Shown here: in pieces, positions 1 to 11,680 of the stretch
Numbering within the stretch: the stretch's first letter is position 1
Layout of the letters: each line of letters opens with the position of its first letter
Assembly: GCA_945910005.1 (NCBI GenBank)
Contig: OX246745.1
Span: forward strand, 42,784,933 to 42,848,932
Direction: 5' to 3'
Origin: Isoperla grammatica
Taxonomy: Eukaryota; Arthropoda; Insecta; Plecoptera; Perlodidae
Length of the DNA stretch: 64,000 bases
Notes under the pieces: model-generated
What the model was told of the DNA's origin: nothing
The model's input: only the letters and a program-made list of their open reading frames with translations
The model's database searches: none
Program-made: the position numbers and the translations under genes

Positions 1-82
1 CGGGTGTTCTCCGAAAATTTCAGCCAAATCCGTCAAGCCGTTTGACCTGTGCGCGACGAACAAAATTTGGCGAACACACACA

Positions 83-114
<32 letters not shown>

Positions 115-3100
115 GACAAAGCGCCGATCGAGTTGTATGGCGAGATTCACTCCGCTTCGCTACGCTCATCTAATCATTTGCATATCATATTACTCTTTTA
201 AAAAAAAAAAATACCTCTATAATAAACATTTGATTTTTTTACAAGATGGCGGATCAAGCTACAACCTGATAACTTATGTATATTATTTCTTGATATGTTG
301 CTAATAAATGCGAGAAATATTATTTAAATCCGTTAAGAAGTTTTCTTTAAAGAAATTAAAACCTTCAAGTTGATGGATTTCCGCATAATTTCATTCGACA
401 GTGGTCTACTCAATAGGCTCTAATTCATAAACTATTAAACCTATCAGTGTATGGAAAGTTCCATAATGTAGATACACACTATATCTAAAATGAAATATTG
501 TTTAATTATACAATAACTCGCATTTTAACTATAATTATAGCTTTTTAAATTGTCGACCAAGTTTGTTGTTATTTTCTGCATGTTTGCCGTGAAAGTCATA
601 AAACATAACACGTCATTGTAGCCATTCTATGACAGCTATCAAAATTCCAAATACATAGTGAGAAAGGTCTTACTGCGTAAGCCATTTCAGCAGCATACTA
701 TGTGCATCTAACTTCAATGGTCCGCAAATGCGAATCATATCGGTGGAACACTGTAAAAATGAAGAAATTAATAGCCGTAAATAAACAATATTTTTTTATA
801 ACAGCGGTTGAAGCTACAATTTTAAAACTATTGTCAAGTGTTGGTACTATTGATGTGGACCCACATATTAAAAATCATTTATATCCGTGTGTAAGTTTTA
901 ATTAAATTAAATTAATAAAAAATGATCTTTTTCATTAACTCATTTTTTGTAGGTTGGCATCTTACGTCATTGTAGCCTTTTGATGACAGCTATCGAGATT
1001 CCAAATAAAAGTGAGAAAGGTATGACTGCGTACGCTGTTTTTGTGTTTACTATGTGCATCTTACTGCAAAGATCCGCAACTGCGAACGATATCGGTGCAA
1101 CACTGTAAAAATGAAGAAATTATCGTTGTAAATAAACAATATTTTTTTATGAAATGACGGGTAAACTTACAATTTTGAAACTATTGTCAAGTGTTAAGAC
1201 TATTAATGTCAACCTACAAATGAAACATAATTAAAATCCGTGTGTAAGTTTTCATTTAATTGAATAAATAAACAAATTTTATTTTTCAGTAATTAATTGT
1301 TTGTAGGTTGGTATCTTGACGAATTTTGCTGGTTATGTTAACAGCATCGAGTTTAGTGGTCACGAACGTTGCCCGAAAATTTCAGCCAAATACGTCAAGC
1401 CGTTTGACCTGTGCGCGACGAACAAAATTTAGCGCACATACATACATACACACAGACAAAGCGGCGATCGAGTTGTATGGAGAGATTCACTCCGCTTCGC
1501 TACGCTCATCTAACTAGGAAAACGCTCCGCGTTGCCAGATGAGCGAGTTAGTTCAATGTTTTAAAGCAAACAAAACTTTTGAGTATCATATTTCTCTTTA
1601 AAAAAAAAAAATGCCTTTATAATAAACATATGTTTTTTTTACAAGATGGCGGATCAAGTAACAACCTTATAACTTTAGTATATTATTTCTTGATATGTTG
1701 CTAATAAATGCACGAAATATTATTTAAATCTGTTGAGAAGTTTTTTTTAAAGAAATTAAAACCTTCAAGTTGATGGATTTCCACATAATTTCTTTCAACC
1801 GTGGTCTACTCAATAGGCTCTTATTCAAAAACTATTAAACCTATCAGTGTATAAAAAGTTCTATAATGTAGATACAAACTATATCTAAAATGTAATATTG
1901 TTTAATCATACAATAACTCGCATTTTAACTATAATAATAGCTTTTTAAACTGTCGACCAAGTTTGTTGTTATTTTCTGCATGTTTGCCGTGAAAGTCATA
2001 AAACATAACACGTCATTGTAGCCATTCTATGATAGCTATCAAAATTCCAAATACATAGTGAGAAAGGTCTGACTGCGTTAGCCATTTCGGCAGCATACTA
2101 TGTGCATCTAACTTTAATGGTCCGCAAATGCGAATCATATCGGTGGAACACTGTGAAAATGAAGAAAATGTCTGCCGTAAATAAACAATATTTTTTTACA
2201 ACATGGCGGTTAAAGCTACAATTTTGAAACGATTGTCGAGTGTTAGTATCATTAATGTGAACCTACAAGCAAAACATTATTTTTATCCGTATGCAAATGG
2301 TTATTTTATTCAATTAATTAAAAAACATGTTATTCAGTTATTAATTTTATGTAGGTTGGCATCTCACGTCATTGTACCCATTCTATGACAGCTATCGATA
2401 TTCCAAATAAAAATGAACATGTATTATTATGTACGCTATGTTTGGTGTAACATATGTACATCTAACTGCAATAGTCTCCAAATGCGAATCATATCGGTGG
2501 AACACTGTAAAAATGAAGAAATTATTGTAGTAAATAAACAATATTTTTTTAAAACATGGCGGATAAACTTACAATTTTGACACTTTTGTCAAGTGTTGGT
2601 ATTGGTGATGTTAATCTACAAATGAAACATCATTAAAATCCGTCTGTAAGTTTTCATTTAATTAAATAAATAAACAATTTTTGTTTTTCAGTAATTAATT
2701 TTTTGTAGGTTGGCATCTTGACGAATTTTGCTGGTTATGTTAACAGCATCGAGTTTAGTAGTCACAAATGTTGACAGAAAATTTCAGCCAAATACGTCAA
2801 GCCGTTTGACCTGTGCGCGACGAACAAAATTTAGCGCACACACATACATACATACATACATACACACACACATACACACACACAGACAAAGCGCCGATCG
2901 AGTTGTATGGAGAGATTCACTCCGCTTCGCTACGCTCATCTAGCTAGGAAAACGCTCCGCGTTGCCAAATGAGCGAGTTGGTTCAATGTTTTAAAGGAAA
3001 CACATCTTTTGAATATCAAATTTCTCTTAAAAAAAAAAAAAAAAACTTAATAATAAACATATGATTTTTTTACAAAATGGCGGAGCAAGTAACAACCTTA

Positions 3101-5548
3101 TTACTTGTGTATATCATTTCTTGATATGTTTCTAATAAATGCAAGAAATATTATTTTAATCCGTTAAGATGTTTTCTTTAAATAAAGTAAAACCTTTAGG
3201 TTGATTTTTCAATGGATTTCCGCATAATTTAATTCGACCATGGTCTACTCAATAGGCTCTCATTCATAAACTATTAAACCTATCAGTGTATGGAAAGTCC
3301 CATAATGTAGATATAGACTATATGTAAAATATATTATTGTTTTATCATACAAAAACCCGCTTTTAAATTATAATTAAAGCTTTTTTATTTGTCTACAAAG
3401 TTCGTTGTTAACATTTGCATTTTTGCCGTGAAAGTCATAAAACATAACACGCCATTGTAGCCATTCTATGACAGCTATCAAAATTCCAAATACATAGTGA
3501 GAAAGGTCTGACTCCCTACGCCATTTCTGCACCATACTATGTGCATCTTACTTCAATGGTCCGCAAATGCGAATCATATCGGTGGAACACTGTAAAAATG
3601 AAGAAAATGTCTGCCGTAAATAAACAATATTTGTTTATAACATGGCGGTTAAAGCAACAATTTTGATATTAATGTCGAGTGTTGGTAGTATTGATAAACA
3701 CATATAGTATATACATAGTATTGACCTACATATAAAAAATCATTAATATCCGTGTGTAAGTTTTAATTTAAATAAATAAATAACAAAACACGTGTTTCAG
3801 TTGTTAATTTTTTGGAGGTTGGCATCTTATGTCATTGTAGCCATTTTATGACAGCTATCGAGATTCCAAATAATAGTACATAAGTATTGTTACGTACGCT
3901 ATTTTTGGTGTATACCATGTGCATCTAATTGCAAAAGTCCGCAAATGCGAATCATATCGGCGGAACACTGTAAAAATGAAGAAATTATTGTTGTAAATAA
4001 ACAATATTGTTTTATAACATGGCGGATAACCGTACAATTTTGAAAATATTGTCAATTGTTGGTACGGTTTATGTTAACCTACATGATAAACATTATTTAA
4101 ATCCGTTGGTAAGTTTTCATTTAATCAAATAAATAAACAAATTTTATTTATCAGTTATACATTTTTTGTAGGTTGGCATCTTGACGAATTTTGCTTATTA
4201 TGTTAACAGCATCGAGCTTAGTAGTCACAAATGTTGACCGAATTTTCAGCCAAATACGTCAAGCCGTTTGACCTGTGCGCGACGAACAAAATTTAGCGCA
4301 CAGACATACATACAGACATACACACAGACAAAGCGCAGATCGAGTTGTATGGAGAGATTCACTCCGCTTCGCTACGCTCATCTAATCATTTGCATATCAT
4401 ATTACTCTTTTAAAAAAAAAAATACCTCTATAATAAACATATGATTTTTTTACAAGATGGCGGATCAAGCTACAACCTGATAACTTATGTATATTATTTC
4501 TTGATATGTTGCTAATAAATGCGAGAAATATTATTTAAATCCGTTAAGAAGTTTTCTTTAAAGAAATTAAAACCTTCAAGTTGATGGATTTCCGCATAAT
4601 TTCATTCGACCGTGGTCTACTCAATAAGCTCTTATTCATAAACTATTAAACCTATGAGTGTATGGAAAGTTCCATAATGTAGATATAGACTATATCTAAA
4701 ATGTTATATTTATTAATCATACAATAACCCGCTTTTAAATCATAATAAAAGCTTTTTAATTTGTCGACCAAGTTCGTTGTTAACATTTGCATGTTTGCCG
4801 TGAAGGTCATTAAATATAACACGTCATTGTAGCCATTCTATGATAGCTATCAAAAATCCAAATACATAGTAAGAAAGGTCTGACTGCGTTAGCCATTTCG
4901 GCAGCATACTATGTGCATCAAGCTTCAATGGTCCGCAAATGCGAATCATATCGGTGGAACACTGTAAAAACGAAGAAAATTACTTCCGTAAATAAACAAT
5001 ATTTTTTTATAACATGGCGGTTGAAGCTACAATTTTGAAACTGTTGCCGTGTGTTGGTACTATTGATGTGGACTCACATATAAAAAATTATTTACATCGG
5101 TGTGTAAGTTTTAATATAATTAAATAAATAACAAAACATGTGTTTCAGTTGTTAATTTTTTGTAGGTTGGCATCTTACGTCATAGTAGCCATTCTATGAC
5201 AGCTATCGAAATTCCAAATAATATTGCATAGGTATTGTTACGTACGCTATGTTTTGTGTATACTATGTGCATCTAACTGCAATAGTCCGCAAATGCAAAT
5301 CATATCGGTGGAACACTGTAAAAATGAAGAAATTATTGTAGTAAATAAACAATATTTTTTTATAACATGGCGGATAAACTTACAATTTTGAAACTTTTGT
5401 CAAATGTTGGTACTGTTGATGTTAATCTACAAATCAAACAATATTTGAATCCGTTTGTAAGTTTTCATTTAATTAAATAAATAAACAATTTTTGTTTTTC
5501 AGTAATTAATTTTTTGTGGGATGGCATCTTGACGAATTTTTCTGGTTA

Positions 5549-6931
5549 TTAGATGAGCGTAGCGAAGCGGAGTGAATCTCTCCATACAACTCGATCGGCG
5601 CTTTGTCTGTGTCTGTGTGTGTGTGTTCGCCAAATTTTGTTCGTCGCGCACAGGTCAAACGGCTTGACGGATTTGGCTGAAATTTTCGGTCAACACCCGT
5701 GAATACTAAACTCGATGCTGTTAACATAACCAGCAAAATTCGTCAGGATGCCAACCTACAAAAAATTAATTTCTGAAAAATAAAATTTGTTTATTTATTT
5801 AATTAAACTAAAACTTACACACGGATTTTATTTATGTTTCACTTGTAGGTTAACATCAATAGTTTTAACACTTGACAATAGTTTCAAAATTGTAAGTTTA
5901 CCCGTCATGTCATAAAAAAATATTGTTTATTTACAACGATAATTTCTTCATTTTTACAGTGTTCCACCGATATCGTTCGCATTTGCGGACCTTTGCAGTA
6001 AGATGCACATAGTAAACACAAAAATAGCGTACGCAATCATACCTTTCTCGTTTTTATTTGGAATCTCGATAGCTGTCATAAAAAGGCTACAATGACGTAA
6101 GATGCCAACCTACAAAAAATGAGTTAATGAAAAACATTTTTTGTTATTAATTTAATCTAATTAAAACTTACACACGGATATACATTATTTTTTCTATGTA
6201 GGTCCACATCAATAGTACCAACACTTGACAATAGTTTCAAAATTGTAGCTTCAACCGCCATGTTATAAAAAAATATTGTTTATTTACGGCTATTAATTTC
6301 TTCATTTTTACAGTGTTCCACCGATATGATTCGCATTTGCGGACCATTGAAGTTAGATGCACATAGTATGCTGCCGAAATGGCTTACGTAGTCAGACCTT
6401 TCTCACTGTGTATTTGGAATTTTGATAGCTAGCATAGTATGGCTACAATGACGTGTTATGTTTTATGACGTTCACGGCAAACATTCAAAAGTTAACAACG
6501 AACTTGGTGGATAAATTAAAAAGCTTTTATTATGATTTAAAAGCGGGTTATTGTATGATTAAACAATATAACATTTTAGGTATAGTCTGTATCTACATTA
6601 TGGAACTTTCCATTCACTGATAGGTTTAATAGTTTATGAATTAGAGCCTATTGAGTAGACCTCGGTGGAATGAAATTATGCGGAAATCCATTGAATTTAG
6701 AGAAAACATCTTAACGGATTTAAATAATATTTCGTGCATTTATAAGCAACATATCGATAAATTATATACACAAGTTATAAAGTTATAACTTGATTCGCCA
6801 TCTTGTAAAAAAATCATATGTTTATTATAAAGGTTTTTTTTTTTTAAGAGTAATATGATATGCAAATGATTTATTTGATTTGATACATTCAAAAAAAATC
6901 GCTCATTTGTCAACGCGGAGCGTTTTCCTAG
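5549..6931 (+). mobile_element. Inverted Helitron-like copy inserted into a neighbouring copy
   Basis: This 1383-bp copy runs opposite to the surrounding array. It begins TTAGATGAGCG at 5549 and ends CGTTTTCCTAG at 6931. The left flank ends CTGGTTA and the right flank begins TGTTAACAGC. In the other copies these are contiguous (CTGGTTATGTTAACAGC), so the empty site is known. The insertion lies between A and T and added no target-site duplication. That is the classic Helitron target preference, and it defines both element ends. Confidence 0.75.
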
Positions 6932-9912
6932 TGTTAACAGCATCGAGTTTAGTAGTCACAAATGTTGACAGAAAACTTCAGCCAAATACGTCAAGCCGTT
7001 TGACCTGTGCGCGACGAACAAAATTTAGCGCACAGACATACAGACATACATACAGACATACATACACACAGACAAAGCGCCGATCGAGTTGTATGGAGAG
7101 ATTCACTCCGCTTCGCTACGCTCATCTAATTACTGTAGTAATAAACAATATTTTTTTATGACATGACGGATAAACTTACAATTTTGAAACTTTTGTCAAG
7201 TGTTGGTATTGTTGATGTCAATCTACAAATGAAACATCATTTTAATCCGGTTGTAAGTTTTCATTTAATTAAATAAATAAACAATTTTTGTTTTTCAGTA
7301 ATTAATTTTTTGTAGGTTGGCATCTTGACGAATTTTGCTGGTTATGTTAACAGCATCGAGTTTAGTAGTCACAAATGTTGACCGAAAATTTCAGCCAAAT
7401 CCGTCAAGCTGTTTGACCTGTGCGCGACGAACAAAATTTGGCGAACACACACACATACACACACACACACACACACAGACAAAGCGCCGATCGAGTTGTA
7501 TGGAGAGATTCACTCCGCTTCGCTACGCTCATCTAACTAGGAAAACGCTCCGCGTTGCCAGATGAGCGATTTTTTTTTTTTTTTAGTAAATTAAATAAAT
7601 ATTTTGCATATCATACACCGCTTAAAAAATATACTTTGATAACAAACATATGATTTTTTTACAAGATGGCGGTTTAAGTTACAATCTTAGAATTTGTGTA
7701 TATTATTTCCCGATATGTTGCTAATAATTACACAAAATATTATTTAAATCCGTTTAAAATTTTTCTTTAAATAAATTAAAACCTCCAAGTTGATTTTTCA
7801 ATGGATTTCCGCATAATTTCATTCGACCGTGGTCTACTCAAAAGGCTCTAATTAATAAACTATTAAAGTTATCTGTGTATAGAAAACTCCACAATGTAGA
7901 TACTGGCTAGATCTTAAATGTGATAGTGTTTTATTATACAATAACCGCATTTAAATCATAATAAAAGCTTTTTAATTTGTCTACAAAGTTCGTTGTTAAC
8001 ATTTGCATTTTTGCCGTGAAAGTCATTAAACATAACACGCCATTGTTGCCATTCTATTAACGTTATCGAAATTCCAAAAGTAGTTTTAGAAAGGTGTCTT
8101 TGTACACGCCATTCGCCATGCATAGTATGTGCATCTAACTTCAATGGTCCTCAAATGAGAATCGTATAAGTGGAGCACTGTTAAGAAACCAATGTAAGTT
8201 CCCGTAAATAGAAACTAAATATTTTTTTACTAAATGGCGGTTAACGTTATAGTTCCAAAACTTTTATCCGGTGTCGACATTGTTAGTTTCAATATTTATT
8301 TAAAACATTATTTAAATCTGTTCATAAGTTTCAATAAAACAAAAGTAAAACTGTATTTTTTTCACTAATTAATTTTTTGCAGGTTGGCATCTTGACGGAT
8401 TTTGCTGATTATGTTAACAGCATCTAGTTTAGTGGTCACAAATGTTGACCGAAAATTTCAGCCAAATCCGTCAAGCCGTTTGACCTGTGCGCGACGAACA
8501 AAATTCAGCGCACATACAGACACACACACACACACACAGACAAAGCGCCGATCGAGTTGTATGGAGAGATTCACTCCGCTTCGCTGCGCTCATCTAACTA
8601 GGAAAACGCTCCGCGTTGACAGATGAGCGATTTTTTTCAATGTATCAAATCAAATAAATCATTTGCATATCATATTACTCTTTAAAAAAAAAAAAAATTC
8701 TTTATATAAAAACATATGATTTTTTTACAAGATGGCGGATCAAGTTACAACCTTATAACTTAAGTATATTATTTCTTGATATGTTGCTAATAAATGCACC
8801 TAATATTATTAAAATCCGTTAAGAAAATTTCTTTAAAGAAATTAAAACCTTCAAGTTGATGGATTTTCGCATGACCGTGGTCTACTCAATAGGCTCTAAT
8901 TCATAAACTATTAAACCTATTAGTGTATGGAAAATTCCATAATGTAGATAGAGAACATATCTAAAATGTAATATTAATTAATCATACAATAACCCGCTTT
9001 TAAATCATAATAAAAGCTTTTTAATTTGTCGACCAAGTTCGTTGTTAACATTTGCATGTTTGCCGTGAAGGTCATTAAATATAACACGTCATTGTAGCCA
9101 TTCTATGATAGCTATCAAAATTCCAAATACATAGTGAGTAAGGTCTGACTGCGTAAGCCATTTCGGCAGCATACTATGTGCATCTAACTTCAATGGTCCG
9201 CAAATGCGAATCATATCGGTGGAACACTGTAAAAACGAAGAAAATTACTGCCGTAAATAAACAATATTTGTTTATAACATGGCGGTTAAAGCAACAATTT
9301 TGAAACTTATGTCGAGTGTTGGTAGTATTGATGTGGACCTACATTTAAAAAATCATTAATATCCGTGTGTAAGTTTTAATTTAAATAAATAAATAACAAA
9401 ACACGTGTTTCAGTTGTTAATTTTTTGTAGGTTGGCATCTTATGTCATTGTAGCCATTTTATGAAAGCTATCGAGATTCCAAATAATGGTGCACAGGTAT
9501 TGTTACGTACGCTATTTTTGGTGTATACTATGTGCATCTAATTGCAAAAGTCCGCAAATGCGAATCATATCGGCAGAACACTGTAAAAATGAAGAAATTA
9601 TTGTTGTAAATTAACAATATTTTTTTATAACATGGCGGATAAACGTACAATTTTGAAATTATTGTCAATTGTTGGTACTATTAATATAAATCTACATGAG
9701 AAACATTATTTAAATCCGTTGGTAAGTTTTCATTTAATTAAATAAATAAACAAAGTTTATTTTTCAGTAATTAATTTTTTGTAGGTTGGCATCTTGACGA
9801 ATTTTGCTGGTTATGTTAACAGCATCGAGTTTAGTAGTCACAAATGTTGACAGAAAATTTCAGCCAAATACGTCTAGCCGTTTGACCTGTGCGCGACGAA
9901 CAAAATTTAGCG

Positions 9913-9916
<4 letters not shown>

Positions 9917-9998
<82 letters not shown>
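9917..9998. repeat. (CA)n microsatellite inside a Helitron-like copy
   Basis: Longest of the CA/CATA tracts that sit at the same place in every copy. Others are near 77-114, 1434-1453, 2838-2884, 7030-7072, 7445-7480, 8512-8538 and 11390-11410. Length varies strongly between copies. Short open frames rich in HT or CV across these tracts are artefacts of the repeat. Confidence 0.9.
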
Positions 9999-10002
<4 letters not shown>

Positions 10003-11100
10003 AAGCGCCGATCGAGTTGTATCGAGAGATTCACTCCGCTTCGCTACGCTCATCTAACTAGGAAAACGCTCCGCGTTGACAGATGAGCGATTTATTTCAA
10101 TGTATCAAATCAAATAAATCATTTGCATATCATATTACTCTTTTTTAAAAAAAAAATACCTTTATAATATACATATGATTTTTTTACAAGATGGCGGATC
10201 AAGTTACAACATTATAACTTAAGTATATTATTTCTTGATATGTTGCTAATAAATGCAAGAAATATTATTCAAATCCGGTAAGAAGTTTTCTTTAAAGAAA
10301 TTAAAACCTTCAAGTTGATGGATGTCCGCATAATTTCATTCGACCGTGGTCTACTCAATAGGCTCTAATTCCTATACTATTAAACCTATCAGTGTATGGA
10401 AAATTCCATAATGTAGATACAGACTATATCTTAAATGTTATATTAAGTAATCATACAATAACCTGCTTTTAAATCATAATAAAAGCTTTTTATTTGGTCG
10501 ACCAAGTTCGTTGTTAACATTTGCATGTTTGCCGTGAAGGTCATTAAATATAACACGTCATTGTAGCCATTCTATGATAGCTAATAAAATTCCAAATACA
10601 TAGTGAGAAAGGTCTGACTGCGTAAAACATTTTGGCAGCATACTATGTGCATCTAACTTCAATGGTCCGCAAATGCGAATCATATCGGTGGAACACTGTA
10701 AAAACGAAGAAAATTACTGCCGTAAATAAACAATATTTGTTTATAACATGGCGGTTAAAGCTACAATTTTAAAACTGTTGTCGTGTGTTGGTACTATTGA
10801 TGTGGACTTACAAATAAAAAATTATTTACATCGGTGTGTAAGTTTTAATTTAATTAAATAAATAACAAAACATGTGTTTCAGTTGTTAATTTTTTGTAGG
10901 TTGGCATCTTACGTCATTGTAGCCATTCTATGACAGCTATGGAGATTCCAAATAATAATGAGAAAGGTATGATTGCGTACGGTATTTTTGTGTTTACTAT
11001 GTGCATCTAACTGCAATAGTCCGCAAATGCGAAGCATATTGGTGGAACACTGTAAAAATGAAGAAATAATTAGAGTAAATAAACAATATTTTTTTATAAC

Positions 11101-11379
11101 ATGGCGGATAAACTTACAATTTTGAAACATTTGTCAAATGTTGGTATTGTTGATGTAAATTTACAAGTGAAACAATATTTAAATCCGTTTGTAAGTTTTC
11201 ATTTAATTAAATAAATAAACAAATTTTATTTATCAGTCATTAATTTTTTGTAGGTTGGCATCTTGACGAATTTTGCTGGTTATGTTAACAGCATCAAGTT
11301 TAGTAGTCACAAACGTTGCCCGAAAATTTCAGCCAAATACGTCAAGCCGTTTGACCTGTGCGCGACGAACAAAATTTAG
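11101..11379 (+). other. Candidate two-exon micro-ORF in the last core monomer (speculative)
   Basis: An ATG at 11101 opens 30 codons (MADKLTILKHLSNVG...). They end at 11190 directly before GTAAGT. A 63-base AT-rich segment ends TTTTTTGTAG at 11253, and the frame then continues 41 codons to TAG at 11379. Related monomers at 4018, 5016, 5367, 8233, 9631 and 10747 also keep the first 30 codons open. Those at 803 (start lost), 1154, 2556, 3643 and 9279 are damaged. The non-coding DNA around these frames is equally conserved, and the Helitron-like element itself reads on the other strand. Homogenisation of a tandem repeat is therefore the simpler explanation. No known family is recognised. Confidence 0.12.
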
Positions 11380-11468
11380 CGCACATACAGACACACACAC
11401 ACACACACAGACATAGCGCCGATCGAGTTGTATGGAAAGATTCACTCCGCTTCGCTACGCTCATCTAA

Positions 11469-11680
11469 TAAAAACAAACAAAACGTAAATGTTTATTATT
11501 GAAGTCGGTCGACATCTTGTGGATGCTGAAGTGAAGTCATAGGTGAGTTGGGACATTGGCCAACCAAATGTCAGTATTTGACAAAGCCACCGCTGATTGG
11601 CTCCGACTCACTAATCTATGACGTCAGCTTTCACAAGGCTGCTGTGGAATCACTTTACTACTATTAGCATTAAATATGTA
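11469..11680. other. Spacer between Helitron array and satellite
   Basis: About 210 bp with no coding signal. Two imperfect inverted segments around 11515-11560 and 11610-11660 both contain a GTCATAG/CTATGAC core, and the right one includes TATGACGTCA. They could be the remains of a small foldback element. Confidence 0.3.

Larger units (their letters stand above)
1..11468 (-). mobile_element. Head-to-tail concatemer of a ~1.4-kb non-autonomous Helitron-like element
   Basis: About nine tandem copies, read 5' to 3' on the minus strand. Approximate copy bounds are <1-173, 174-1513, 1514-2943, 2944-4385, 4386-7129 (split by the inverted copy at 5549-6931), 7130-7536, 7537-8597, 8598-10057 and 10058-11468. 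On the minus strand each copy starts TTAGATGAGCG and has a CA/TG microsatellite within ~100 bp, then a conserved stretch containing GGCTGAAATTTTC. Two or three ~360-bp core monomers follow. A complete copy ends with the hairpin AACGC-GGA-GCGTT about 3 bases before a terminal CTAG. A subterminal CGCTCATCT is the inverse of the 5' AGATGAGCG. Five junctions are exact (CTAG directly followed by TTAG or CTAG-type starts) at 1513, 2943, 7536, 8597 and 10057. The CTRR end, 3' hairpin and asymmetric inverted ends are known Helitron/HINE features. No Rep/helicase coding is present, so the element is non-autonomous. The family assignment is inference from the ends. Confidence 0.75.

Noticed and set aside
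1326..1517. Conserved MLVMLTASSLVVTNV frame in every Helitron-like B-end
   Set aside because: Conservation equals that of neighbouring non-coding repeat DNA, the frame crosses a variable CA tract, and it is antisense to the element.
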